A stretch of 64,000 nt of DNA from CAZAQK01 sp964535825 (GTDB taxonomy: Bacteria; Pseudomonadota; Alphaproteobacteria; Rickettsiales; SXRF01). This document shows positions 50,226 through 59,028 of this stretch, one piece after another. A program made the position numbers and the translations under genes. Location of the stretch: positions 310,001 through 374,000 of the forward strand of contig CAZHUC010000001.1 of the NCBI GenBank assembly GCA_964535825.1, given 5' to 3'. Within the stretch, counting starts at the first letter, position 1; each line of letters opens with the position of its first letter. Under the pieces are notes generated by a model, which saw nothing but the letters and a program-made list of their open reading frames with translations, was not told where the DNA came from and did not search any database.

Positions 50226-50317
50226 TGGCGGAGACGAGAGGATTCGAACCTCCGATACGGTATTACCCGTATAACGGTTTAGCAAACCGCCGCCTTCGGC
50301 CACTCGGCCACGTCTCC
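50226..50317 (-). tRNA. tRNA-Ser (anticodon GCT)
   Basis: On the minus strand the acceptor stem GGAGACG/CGTCTCC pairs, the anticodon loop reads TTTGCTAAA (anticodon GCT), and a long variable arm typical of Ser is present. T-arm GAGG-TTCGAAT-CCTC, discriminator G and encoded CCA complete the 92-base gene. It decodes AGC/AGU. It is the intact member of a duplicated 3' end and is followed by a terminator. Confidence 0.97.
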
Positions 50318-50417
50318 GTATTAAATCTCATCTAGGGCCGTGCTAATAGGCCTTGCTCTGCAGGGTTATTTTTTGCAGAGGGACTAAAAGTCAGAATTTC
50401 GGGAATTTGTCAATACT

Positions 50418-51014
50418 TCAGTGCACTTGCGCGCTGATGCCCGATGCGTTCTCACAATCGGAGATAAGCGTGGCGCAGCGGCGGATTTTAGCGAGGTTTG
50501 CGCGGTGCTTATCGGCATTCTTGCTGTCGGTCTTGGCCAGATCCATCAGCGCCAGCTGCAAAATAGAGAGATATTGTACCGTGGTACTGATACAGGCGAA
50601 AGCCAGCGCCACCGGCGCATGGCCGGGCACATATTCCATACCAGCCTCATTGATGACACCTTCGCCATCGGCCAGGCGTTCCATGGTCTTGCGCCATGCC
50701 AGCAGCTTTTTACGACTGGTATCGATAAAATCGGTGTTGCCATCCAGCAGCATATTGCGGGCCTCGGAGGGGCGCATCTTGCTGGTGAGCACAGTATTCT
50801 TGCGTATCTTCTCTATGGTGGTGCGGATCTTCGGGTTGGTCTGCAACGCATTAATCACATTATCCGCCATATTCAGCGCGGGCGCGGCATCCTGCAGCAT
50901 AGCCTTGGCACGCTTGGGGATCGTCATGGATTGGTAGCGTTTCTGTAGCGTGCCAAAATCTTCCAGTGGCAGTGCCAGAATATCGTTAGAATTTGTATTA
51001 CCAGCCGTTTGCAT
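50418..51014 (-). CDS. Protein of unknown function (198 aa)
   Basis: 198 residues, soluble and largely helical, without signal peptide. The middle helical block (LLDGNTDFIDTSRKKLLAWRK, then AFACISTTVQYLSILQLALMD) has one moderately hydrophobic segment that could be a buried helix rather than a membrane span. The N-terminus is Asn/Ser-rich. No known family was recognised. It diverges from lepB and lies beside tRNA-Ser, so it may belong to the same accessory patch, though its base composition matches the chromosome. Confidence 0.6.
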   Translation of the reverse strand: MQTAGNTNSNDILALPLEDFGTLQKRYQSMTIPKRAKAMLQDAAPALNMADNVINALQTNPKIRTTIEKIRKNTVLTSKMRPSEARNMLLDGNTDFIDTSRKKLLAWRKTMERLADGEGVINEAGMEYVPGHAPVALAFACISTTVQYLSILQLALMDLAKTDSKNADKHRANLAKIRRCATLISDCENASGISAQVH

Positions 51015-51163
51015 GTGTCTCTGATTTTTTTGTTATTTTGATGTATCTCTCTAGTCTAAAGGAAAGCTCCTAAGAAAATCTTAAATGCGTTTAGTGCTTG
51101 ATTCACATTGCATTTTTTGCCGAAGGCCGTTAGATTTGCAGGGCAAAATTCAGGTATATTGTT

Positions 51164-51934
51164 ATGGCGTCAACAGAACAAGTTATTGATAGTAAAGAAA
51201 AAATGAAAGATTATTCGTGGGATGATACTATAAAAACAGTGCTAATTGCGCTGTTTCTTGCCGTTATATTTCGTAGTTTCGCTTATGAGCCGTTCCATAT
51301 CCCGTCTGGCTCGATGAAAAGCAACCTGCTGATCGGCGATTACCTGTTCGTTTCCAAATATACCTATGGTTATAGCCGCTATTCTTTCCCGCTCGGTATT
51401 GTACCAATTAAAGATCGTATCATGAAAGATGAGCCAAAGCGTGGCGATGTGGTGGTATTCCGCCTGCCGACCAATACGCGCATTGATTATATCAAGCGCG
51501 TCATGGGGCTGCCCGGCGACAAGATCCAGTTGAAGTCAGGCATCGTATATATCAATGGTCAGGCGCTGGAGCGTGTGCCGCATGATACCTTCGTTGATGA
51601 CGAGTTCGAAAATGCCAAGAAATCCATCCCGCGTCTGGAAGAAACACTGCCGGAAGGCAAGAAGATACTCATTCTGAAAGAGCGCAGATTCGGTGCGGCC
51701 GATGATACGGAAGTATATACCGTGCCAGCCAACCATTATTTCATGATGGGTGACAACCGCGATAATTCCCGCGATAGCCGCTACATGAGCGAGGTCGGTT
51801 TTGTGCCTGCGGCCAATCTTGTGGGCCGTGCGGAGATGATCTTCTTCTCCATCGATGAAACGGTGCGTTGGTACAATCCGCTGACATGGGTCACCGGCCT
51901 GCGCTACGACCGGTTCTTTAAAGACATCGACTAA
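51164..51934 (+). CDS. lepB: Signal peptidase I
   Basis: Inner-membrane serine protease that cleaves Sec/Tat signal peptides. A single N-terminal membrane helix (about 22-41) is followed by the S26 motifs: the catalytic Ser50 in IPSGSMKSNLLIGD, the general-base Lys111 in DYIKRVMGLPGD, and the GDNRDNSRDSR motif near the C-terminus. The length, 256 residues, is normal. The stop overlaps the rnc start by one base. lepB-rnc-era is a classical order, here with an extra gene before era. Confidence 0.97.
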   Translation: MASTEQVIDSKEKMKDYSWDDTIKTVLIALFLAVIFRSFAYEPFHIPSGSMKSNLLIGDYLFVSKYTYGYSRYSFPLGIVPIKDRIMKDEPKRGDVVVFRLPTNTRIDYIKRVMGLPGDKIQLKSGIVYINGQALERVPHDTFVDDEFENAKKSIPRLEETLPEGKKILILKERRFGAADDTEVYTVPANHYFMMGDNRDNSRDSRYMSEVGFVPAANLVGRAEMIFFSIDETVRWYNPLTWVTGLRYDRFFKDID

Positions 51935-52590
51935 TGCAGCCGCTACAGGAAAAGATCGGGTATTCTTTCCGCAATCAGGAACTGCTTCGTGCTGCACTTA
52001 CACATCCAAGCCTGGTTGGTATCAACAATCAGCGTTTGGAATTCCTTGGCGATGGCGTGCTGGGTGCGCTGGTAGCAGAGCTTTTATATCTGCACTATCC
52101 CAATGAACAGGAAGGCGAGCTGGCGCGCAGACAAGCGGCGCTGGTGCGCGGCGCAACACTTGCCGGTGTGGCGCGGGATATTGGCCTTGGCGAGTGGCTG
52201 CACATGTCATCTGGCGAAGCGCAAGGTGGTGGTCGTGATAATCCCACCAATCTGGAAGATGCGCTAGAAGCATTAGTAGGGGCTATTTACCTTGATGGTG
52301 GCATGGATGCCGCAAAGACATTTGTGAATGCACGCTTTACCTCTATCGCAAAAACATTGCAGGAAGCACCCAAGGATGCCAAGACCGCACTGCAGGAATG
52401 GGTACAGGCAAAAGGTCTGAAGCTGCCGGAATATCGTGTTATCAATACAGAAGGTTCGGCACATGCACCTATCTTCACCATTCAGGTGAATGTGGAAGGG
52501 TATGAAGCTGTGCAGGCACAGGCATCCTCCAAACGCGCTGCAGAACAGCAGGCTGCTGAAACATTGCTCGCTAAGGTGACAGGAGCGTAA
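51934..52590 (+). CDS. rnc: Ribonuclease III
   Basis: Double-strand-specific RNase that processes rRNA and regulates mRNAs (including, in E. coli, the pnp leader). The 218-residue protein has the signature NQRLEFLGDGVLG, EDALEALVGAIYLDGG and the second acidic site, then a dsRBD (about 150-216, DAKTALQEWVQAKGLKLPEYRV). Residue 45 of the signature is Gly where most enzymes have Ala (GDGVL). The start at 51934 overlaps the lepB stop by one base, so translation is coupled. Confidence 0.97.
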   Translation: MQPLQEKIGYSFRNQELLRAALTHPSLVGINNQRLEFLGDGVLGALVAELLYLHYPNEQEGELARRQAALVRGATLAGVARDIGLGEWLHMSSGEAQGGGRDNPTNLEDALEALVGAIYLDGGMDAAKTFVNARFTSIAKTLQEAPKDAKTALQEWVQAKGLKLPEYRVINTEGSAHAPIFTIQVNVEGYEAVQAQASSKRAAEQQAAETLLAKVTGA

Positions 52591-52591
52591 T

Positions 52592-53614
52592 ATGGGCTTC
52601 GGGTGGTTTAGTAATGTGCGTTACAGTAACATGACGTCGCATACCACAGCTGAAGGGCATACATATTCATGGTATTACAAGCCGAGAGCACGCAGAAGTC
52701 CGCCAAAAAGTGAAATGATAATCAGTAAGGTGCTTCCACTGGAATTTTGTATCGTGCCCGAAAATGTATTTACGCGTGTGTGCAAGATCCTTGGTTTTGC
52801 CACAGAATTTCAAACTAATGACGCAGAGTTCGATAAAAAATTCTATATCTATTCCGATGATTCTCAGCTCTGTAATAAATTGCGTGCCAGTAATGTAAGG
52901 CAGGCAGTGAAGCAGATATTTGCCGGTGATGTAAAAAAACTGGAAGCAAAGAAGGGGCAACTGGTTGCAGAAATGAAAACTGCTTCGCCTGTGCCTGATC
53001 CGATGACATCTGATGCAACCGCTGATGCCATGCATGCGTTGGCTGGGCAAGTGATGGGTATTACGCCTAATCCTATGTCGAAATGTAAATCAATGGCTCT
53101 TCAGGCAAATACTGCCATGTGGTTCTTTGTTGGTGCATTAATTTTAGGTGTGATTGGGACATTCATGCAGATGAAGAGTGTTGCAGAGCAGATGCCGTTG
53201 ATACGCAGTGCGGCCATGTATGCTGTACCCGTCATTATTGCCATGCTGGTCATCGTGCGGGCGCAGTTCAGTGGCTCATCCCGCGGAGTTATCGTATTCC
53301 TTTCTGCTGTTTGTATGGGGATTCCTGCCACTGGTTTGCTTAGTTATGCTGCGCATTACCACGGCAACATGTATTTTGATAAAACGCCAGCGGATCAGCA
53401 ATATAGCCGTGTAGTACGCACCTACACCACGCGCCACAAAAACAGCACAAGCTACCATATTGAGATCGACAGTTGGGTGCACAAAGATGAGACCGTAAGT
53501 GTAAAAGTTCCCTTTTCTGATTATCAGAAGGCAAGGGCAGGCCAGTCCATGTACATTTATACCCATCCTGGGTATTTTGGTGTGAGTTGGATAGAAAAAT
53601 ATGAGGTTCTTTAG
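52592..53614 (+). CDS. Predicted membrane protein of unknown function between rnc and era (340 aa)
   Basis: 340 residues with three membrane helices in the middle (about 172-255: MWFFVGALILGVIGTFMQM, SAAMYAVPVIIAMLVIV, GVIVFLSAVCMGIPATGLLS). A large N-terminal cytosolic domain (1-165) contains an apparently folded region, VLPLEFCIVPENVFTRVC. A C-terminal beta-rich domain ends PGYFGVSWIEKYEVL. No known family was recognised. It follows rnc by one base and overlaps the GTG start of era by one base, so it is embedded in the operon and translated with it. Confidence 0.7.
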   Translation: MGFGWFSNVRYSNMTSHTTAEGHTYSWYYKPRARRSPPKSEMIISKVLPLEFCIVPENVFTRVCKILGFATEFQTNDAEFDKKFYIYSDDSQLCNKLRASNVRQAVKQIFAGDVKKLEAKKGQLVAEMKTASPVPDPMTSDATADAMHALAGQVMGITPNPMSKCKSMALQANTAMWFFVGALILGVIGTFMQMKSVAEQMPLIRSAAMYAVPVIIAMLVIVRAQFSGSSRGVIVFLSAVCMGIPATGLLSYAAHYHGNMYFDKTPADQQYSRVVRTYTTRHKNSTSYHIEIDSWVHKDETVSVKVPFSDYQKARAGQSMYIYTHPGYFGVSWIEKYEVL

Positions 53615-54510
53615 TGAGTAGAAAATGTGGCATCATCGCAGTACTCGGCGAGCCAAATGCAGGTAAATCAACGCTGGTGAACCAGCTGGTGGGCAGCAAG
53701 GTCTCTATCGTTACCCCAAAAGTACAGACCACACGCTTCAACGTGCGCGGTGTTTGTATATTCGAAGATACCCAATTCATTTTCGTGGATACGCCCGGTA
53801 TATTTGATGCCACAAAACCCTTTGAAAAAGCCATGGTCAATGCCGCATGGGCGGGTATAGGTGATGCCGATGCTGCGCTTCTTATTATTGATGGCACAAA
53901 ACCGGTGACCGATGCTTTTAAAGCGATCGTCGTGCAGATCACTACATCTAAAAAGCCTATATTCCTCGCGATAAACAAGATCGATAAGCTCAAGAAAGAT
54001 AAGGTGCTGGCACTGATGGCCGAATATAATGACATGGCGGATTTTGCCGGTGTGTTCATGATCTCTGCACTAAAAGGCAATGGCACAGAATACCTGAAAG
54101 AGCATCTGGCGCGTGCCATGCCTGCTACAGAATGGCTATATCCTGAAGATGAGATGACCGACATCCCCATGCGCATGCTGGCCGCCGAGATCACGCGCGA
54201 AAAACTGTTCTTCATTTTAGGGCAGGAGCTTCCTTATGCCATTTTGGTGGAAACCGAGGCATGGGAAGAAAAGGAAAATATCGTGCGTATTTCACAGGTG
54301 ATCTATGTGCAGCGCGAGAGCCAAAAGATGATCGTGATCGGTACGGGAGGTGCGATGCTTAAACGCATCGGCACATCATCGCGTCGTGAATTGGAGGCAA
54401 TGCTGGAAAAGAAAGTGCATCTTTCTCTTTTTGTGAAAATTCGTGAGAACTGGAAAGAAGATCAGGCGATATACCGGATGCTTGGTCTTGAGTATGGTAA
54501 GGGCCAATGA
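53614..54510 (+). CDS. era: GTPase Era
   Basis: Era couples 16S rRNA maturation and cell division. The 298-residue protein shows GEPNAGKSTLVNQLVGSKVSI (G1, by residues 9-29), the switch region KVQTTRFNVRGV, DTPGIF (G3), NKIDKLKKDKV (G4) and a C-terminal KH domain (about 200-290). The GTG start at 53614 overlaps the stop of the preceding gene by one base, so it depends on upstream translation. The stop overlaps the sulfatase ATG by 4 bases. Confidence 0.96.
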   Translation: MSRKCGIIAVLGEPNAGKSTLVNQLVGSKVSIVTPKVQTTRFNVRGVCIFEDTQFIFVDTPGIFDATKPFEKAMVNAAWAGIGDADAALLIIDGTKPVTDAFKAIVVQITTSKKPIFLAINKIDKLKKDKVLALMAEYNDMADFAGVFMISALKGNGTEYLKEHLARAMPATEWLYPEDEMTDIPMRMLAAEITREKLFFILGQELPYAILVETEAWEEKENIVRISQVIYVQRESQKMIVIGTGGAMLKRIGTSSRRELEAMLEKKVHLSLFVKIRENWKEDQAIYRMLGLEYGKGQ

Positions 54511-55880
54511 AGCGCATTAGCCGCAGGACGTTCGTAGCGGGCGTCGGCGGCGCAGCGATTGCGGCTTATGCGGCCAGCCGTTTCCCGGTCTTACCTAAAC
54601 CACCAACAGGCAAACCGAATATCATCTTATTCATTGCGGATGACATGCGTTTTGATGCCGCGGGATTTGCCGGTAATACCATCGTCAAAACACCTCATCT
54701 GGATGCGTTGGCAGAGCGTAGCGCCATATTTACCAATAATTTTGTAACAACCTCGATATGTCCCACCAGCCGCGCTAGCATCCTGACCGGCCAATATGCG
54801 AAGAAACATAAGATATATAATTTTATAAAACCGTTGAAAGAGAGTGCGCTGCGTCAGGCGTTTCCAACACTATTGAAAGACGCTGGCTATTATACCGGAT
54901 ATATCGGCAAATGGGGATTGGGTGGAAAATTGCCTGCCAGAGCCTTTGACGACTGGAGAGGGTATGCAGGGCAAGGTAAATATTATGGCAAAGGCAAGAC
55001 CCATCTGACAGAGCGACAAGCAATTCAGGCGGAAGAATTCTTCAAAAATAAGCCCTCTGATCGGCCTTTTGCGTTGATTGTGGCCTTCAAAGCACCGCAC
55101 GGCCCGTGGCAATCAGAAAAGAAATTCAAGGAATTATATCAAAATATCAATATCCCGCGCTTTCCTAATGATAGTGATGAGGCATTTAAAAAATTACCTG
55201 CTTTGCTGCGACATAGTTATGGCAGACGTATTTATGATAATAACTTTGAAGGCGATGCCCAATATCAAACATTTGCACGCAATTACTACGGCCTTATTTC
55301 CGGGCTCGATGATGCGGTAGGAAAAATGTTGGCCATGCTTGGTTCAGAGCTCGATAATACGGCTGTATTATTCACGTCCGATAATGGCTTGATGAATGGT
55401 GAACACGGTCTGACAGGCAAGTTCATCATGTATGAATCTTCCATACGTACGCCCATGCTTGTGCATTTACCGGGTATGAAAAATTCGCACAAAATTGCTG
55501 CTACGTCTTTGAATGTAGATATTGCTCCCACCATTCTTTCGATCGCAGGACTTTCTGCACCTTCAAGCATGCAAGGCAGTGACCTGCTGCCTGTTATACA
55601 AAACAAGATTGCTGCATTAAGAGATGGTTTCTATTACTTCCATCCGAAAGACCCTTCACATCGCAAAGGCAGGCTACGTCATATACTGTCATGCGATGGG
55701 TATCGAAATGAACAATATAAATATACCCGCTATTTCCGCGGTAGGAAAAAAGTGGATGTCTTGTTCGATCTCAAGAATGACCCAGATGAGATGGTGAATC
55801 TGGCTGAAAAGGCAGAATATGCAGAGGTTCTGCAAACCATGCGCAACATGATGAAAGAAGCAAAGAAGAAGGTGAGTTAG
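54507..55880 (+). CDS. Tat-exported sulfatase family protein
   Basis: 457-residue alkaline-phosphatase-superfamily protein. A twin-arginine signal (ISRRTFVAGVGGAAIAAY, about residues 4-21) is followed by the sulfatase N-terminus NIILFIADDMRFDAAGFAGN with the metal-binding Asp pair. The modification motif reads C85-P-T-S-R89 where C-x-P-x-R is usual: the Pro/Thr order is inverted, so formylglycine formation is uncertain. Later motifs are GYYTGYIGKWGLGG and VLFTSDNGLMNGEHGLTGKF. It overlaps era by 4 bases, an unusual operon partner. The substrate is unknown. Confidence 0.87.
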   Translation: MKRISRRTFVAGVGGAAIAAYAASRFPVLPKPPTGKPNIILFIADDMRFDAAGFAGNTIVKTPHLDALAERSAIFTNNFVTTSICPTSRASILTGQYAKKHKIYNFIKPLKESALRQAFPTLLKDAGYYTGYIGKWGLGGKLPARAFDDWRGYAGQGKYYGKGKTHLTERQAIQAEEFFKNKPSDRPFALIVAFKAPHGPWQSEKKFKELYQNINIPRFPNDSDEAFKKLPALLRHSYGRRIYDNNFEGDAQYQTFARNYYGLISGLDDAVGKMLAMLGSELDNTAVLFTSDNGLMNGEHGLTGKFIMYESSIRTPMLVHLPGMKNSHKIAATSLNVDIAPTILSIAGLSAPSSMQGSDLLPVIQNKIAALRDGFYYFHPKDPSHRKGRLRHILSCDGYRNEQYKYTRYFRGRKKVDVLFDLKNDPDEMVNLAEKAEYAEVLQTMRNMMKEAKKKVS

Positions 55881-55887
55881 GGGTAGC

Positions 55888-57159
55888 TTAGCTCTTACTT
55901 CCCACGCGCTCCAGTACCGGAGCATCCTCTTCCACATTAGCAATGCCAATGGATTTGGATGTTTTAGCACCAAGCGTGCGGAGTTTTTCCACGCTTCCGA
56001 TAATGTTGCCACGCCCTGTGGAAAGTTGCTTCATGGCATCTTCATAGGTAATTTGCGCTTTATTCAGCTGTTTGCCAATGCTGTCCATATTCTCAAGGAA
56101 GCCCACGAATTTATCATACAGCGCGCCGCCTTGACGTGCTATCTCCTGTGCGTTGCGATTCTGACGTTCGATATTCCACAGTGAGGCAATGGTGCGCAGC
56201 GTGGCAAACAGCGTTGTTGGGCTGACGAGCACGATCTTCCTGCCCCAGGCATAGCTGTGCAGTTCGGGGTCGTGCTGCATGGCGAATGAGAACGCACCTT
56301 CGGTTGGCATGAACAGCAATACAAAATCTGGTGTGCCGAGTTTTTCTATGTCCTGATATTTTTTGCCTTCCAACCCGATAATGTGGGCTTTGATGGATTT
56401 CAGGAAATCACTGATATGTGCTTGCTTGCGGCCATCATCCGCTTCGGCACAGAAGCGCTCATAGGCGGTGATGGATACTTTTGAATCCACAATAAGGTGC
56501 TTGCTATCCGGCAGATGCACGATCACATCTGGCTTCAGGTGGTTGCCATCTGTGCCCTTTAATCCCATGTCGGTTGCCTGCAATGTGTAATCCTCATCTC
56601 GGCGCAGGCCGGATTCTTCAAGGATACGTTCCAGCATCACTTCACCCCAGTTGCCTTGTGCCTTGACATCGCCGCGCAGGGCCTTGGTGAGGCTGTCGGC
56701 CTGGAATACGATCTTTTCAATTTCGCTCTTAAGGGTGTGCTGCTCTTTGCCCTGAGTGGTGAAGGAGTCCACCACCAGTTTCTTGAAATCATTCAAATGT
56801 TGCTGCATGGGGTTCAGCAGGTCACCTATCTTTTTCTCGGATTGTACTGAGAATTTATTGCTTATCTGCTCCAGCAGGCTATCAGCCGTGAGTTTGAACT
56901 GGTCGCGAAGCTGTTGCTGTTGGTCTTTGAGTTTCTGGTTAAGGTGTTGCACTTCCGTTTCGGATTTAATGGCGCGTTCATGCAATTCGGTCTTTTCCTG
57001 CATGGCTTTTTCAAGGGCATCGACCCATTCCTGTTTCTGGCCTTTCAATTCGGTGATCTGGGCAAGGATGGTGGCTGAGCGCGAGTTAAAGATCAGCCAG
57101 CCGAGGCCAATGCCTCCAACAAGGCCACATATTGCAAAGAGAATATGCAGAAAATCCAT
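55888..57159 (-). CDS. rmuC: DNA recombination protein RmuC
   Basis: 423-residue RmuC, limiting inversions at repeats. The layout is an N-terminal membrane helix (about 4-25), a long coiled-coil (about 26-120), and the RmuC nuclease-like domain (about 160-370) with LRGDVKAQGNWGEVMLERILE, then DVIVHLPDSKHLIVDSKVSITAYERF and SFAMQHDPELHSYAWGRKIVLVSPTTLF. The C-terminal tail is coiled coil. It converges with the sulfatase gene and diverges from glmU. Confidence 0.95.
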   Translation of the reverse strand: MDFLHILFAICGLVGGIGLGWLIFNSRSATILAQITELKGQKQEWVDALEKAMQEKTELHERAIKSETEVQHLNQKLKDQQQQLRDQFKLTADSLLEQISNKFSVQSEKKIGDLLNPMQQHLNDFKKLVVDSFTTQGKEQHTLKSEIEKIVFQADSLTKALRGDVKAQGNWGEVMLERILEESGLRRDEDYTLQATDMGLKGTDGNHLKPDVIVHLPDSKHLIVDSKVSITAYERFCAEADDGRKQAHISDFLKSIKAHIIGLEGKKYQDIEKLGTPDFVLLFMPTEGAFSFAMQHDPELHSYAWGRKIVLVSPTTLFATLRTIASLWNIERQNRNAQEIARQGGALYDKFVGFLENMDSIGKQLNKAQITYEDAMKQLSTGRGNIIGSVEKLRTLGAKTSKSIGIANVEEDAPVLERVGSKS

Positions 57160-57209
57160 GATAAATCCTGTTTCCTAAAGTCATAGGTAATGCTAAGGAT
57201 TCTAAACCT

Positions 57210-58547
57210 ATGACCAAGAACCACAAGCACAAATTCGCTGCGGTCATCCTTGCTGCCGGCAAGGGCACGCGCATGAAATCTGACCTGCCGAAGGTGATGC
57301 ATAAGCTCGCTGGTAAGCCGCTGATCTCGCATGTGTTAAGTGCGGTCGATCAACTGGGCGCTGAAAAGAAAGTATTGGTGATTGCTCCCGTCATGGACAG
57401 TGTGGCAGCGGTGGCACAAGGCTGTGACATTGCCATTCAGGACAAACAATTAGGCACAGGGCATGCGGTCTCTTGCAGTGAGTCATCACTAAAGAATTAT
57501 ACCGATACTGTACTGGTACTTTATGGCGACACGCCGCTTATAACTGCTGCGACACTCAAAAGAATGCTAGTGGCTGCACAATCCGCTGATGTAGTGGTGC
57601 TGGGCATGCAGCTGGAAAACCCGATGGGCTATGGCCGCCTTGTAGTCAATAAGTCTGGCCATCTGGATGCCATTGTGGAATGCAAGGATGCAAGCGCGGA
57701 ACAGAAAAAGATCACCCTGTGCAATTCCGGTGTCATCGCCGTTTCAGGCAAACACCTCTTTGCATTGATTAAGAAGATCACGCCGAATAATGCTTCCGGC
57801 GAATTTTATTTCACTGATATTGCATCACTCGCGAATGCGGAAAGGTTACGTTCTATGGTAGTTGAAGCACCTGCAGCCGAACTCTCCGGTATCAATTCAC
57901 GCCTGCAACTGGCAGAAGCCGAGCATGCGTTGCAAACACGCCTTCGTAAACAGGCACTGGAAAATGGCGTGACACTGGTTGATCCGACCACCGTGTATTT
58001 CGCAGCCGATACAAAGATCGCGCAAGATGTGGTGATTCATCCGCATGTGGTTTTTGGTGAAGGCGTTGTTATTGAATCCGGTGCAGAGATAAGATCTTTC
58101 AGCCATATTGAAGGTGCGCATATCGGTAAGAATGCCATCATCGGGCCATTTGCAAGACTGCGCCCAGGCTCTGTGCTGGAAGAGAATGCCCATGTTGGCA
58201 ATTTCGTGGAGCTGAAAAAAACCCGCATGGGTAAGGGTGCGAAGGCGAACCACCTTAGCTATGTCGGCGATTCGGATGTGGGAGCGAATGCCAATATCGG
58301 CGCAGGTACGATCACCTGTAATTATGACGGCATCAATAAATACCAGACCACCATCGGTGAAGGCGCGTTCATTGGGTCGAATACCTCGCTGGTCGCACCG
58401 GTGACAGTGGGCAAGGGTGCTATCATAGGGGCAGGGAGTGTTATCACCAAAGATGTGGAGGCTGATGCGCTTTCAATGGAGCGCTCCGAGCAGGTTGCTT
58501 TTGCTGGCAAAGCCAAAGAGATCAGGCAGAAGAAACAAAAGAAGTAG
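57210..58547 (+). CDS. glmU: Bifunctional UDP-GlcNAc pyrophosphorylase/glucosamine-1-phosphate acetyltransferase
   Basis: Two-domain enzyme making UDP-GlcNAc for peptidoglycan and LPS. The N-terminal uridylyltransferase has LAAGKGTRMKSDLPKVMHKLAGKPL (residues 14-38), QLGTGHAVS and LYGDTPLI. The C-terminal left-handed beta-helix acetyltransferase (about 235-440) shows hexapeptide repeats (PGSVLEENAHVGNFVELKK, GDSDVGANANIGAGTITCNYDG). The length is 445 aa. The 3' end overlaps the convergent pncC gene by 26 bases. Confidence 0.97.
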   Translation: MTKNHKHKFAAVILAAGKGTRMKSDLPKVMHKLAGKPLISHVLSAVDQLGAEKKVLVIAPVMDSVAAVAQGCDIAIQDKQLGTGHAVSCSESSLKNYTDTVLVLYGDTPLITAATLKRMLVAAQSADVVVLGMQLENPMGYGRLVVNKSGHLDAIVECKDASAEQKKITLCNSGVIAVSGKHLFALIKKITPNNASGEFYFTDIASLANAERLRSMVVEAPAAELSGINSRLQLAEAEHALQTRLRKQALENGVTLVDPTTVYFAADTKIAQDVVIHPHVVFGEGVVIESGAEIRSFSHIEGAHIGKNAIIGPFARLRPGSVLEENAHVGNFVELKKTRMGKGAKANHLSYVGDSDVGANANIGAGTITCNYDGINKYQTTIGEGAFIGSNTSLVAPVTVGKGAIIGAGSVITKDVEADALSMERSEQVAFAGKAKEIRQKKQKK

Positions 58548-59028
58548 TAAGCACAGCGCTGATGAGGTTGAGTGCCTGCTCTACCGATTGCAGGCGAATT
58601 TCGGTGCGGTCTCCCTTGAATAGATACTTGTGCACTTCCGCATGATTTTCCGTGGAGATGCCTATATACACAAGCCCAACCGGTTTTTCCGGCGTGCCAC
58701 CATCTGGCCCGGCAATGCCGGTGATGCTGATGGTAATATCTGCTTTTGAATGTTTGCGTGCGTTGCCTGCCATCTCCATGGCCACGCGCTCACTTACTGC
58801 GCCGCATTCCGCTAGTGAATCGGCATGAACACCAAGCAACGTAAGTTTAAGTGAATTGGAATATGTAACAAATCCGCCTTCAAATACGGCAGATGAACCG
58901 GGAATATGGGTGAATAATGCAGAAAGAAGCCCGCCGGTGCAGGATTCCGCGCAGGCGATCTTGAGGCCTTTACCTTTGCATTTATCTAGAATGGCCTTGG
59001 CCTGCGTTATGAGTTCTTCACGGAACAT
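58522..59028 (-). CDS. pncC: Nicotinamide-nucleotide amidohydrolase (CinA C-terminal domain, PncC)
   Basis: About 168-residue protein of the CinA C-terminal (PncC) family that deamidates NMN to nicotinate mononucleotide. Motifs are IACAESCTGGLLSALFTHIPGSS (residues 26-48 by position), GGFVTYSN and SITGIAGPDGGTPEKPVGLVYIG. The COG1058 half of the full CinA is absent. The start ATG at 59028 or GTG at 59034 lies inside the end of pgpA, which it follows. The end overlaps glmU. Confidence 0.95.
   Translation of the reverse strand: MFREELITQAKAILDKCKGKGLKIACAESCTGGLLSALFTHIPGSSAVFEGGFVTYSNSLKLTLLGVHADSLAECGAVSERVAMEMAGNARKHSKADITISITGIAGPDGGTPEKPVGLVYIGISTENHAEVHKYLFKGDRTEIRLQSVEQALNLISAVLTTSFVSSA

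Noticed and set aside
50023..50274. An 83-aa frame across the tRNA-Ser end and its duplicate
   Set aside because: It reads through two terminators, the tRNA fragment and the tRNA itself; its C-terminus (GGDERIRTSDTVLPV) is the common spurious translation of a tRNA-Ser gene.
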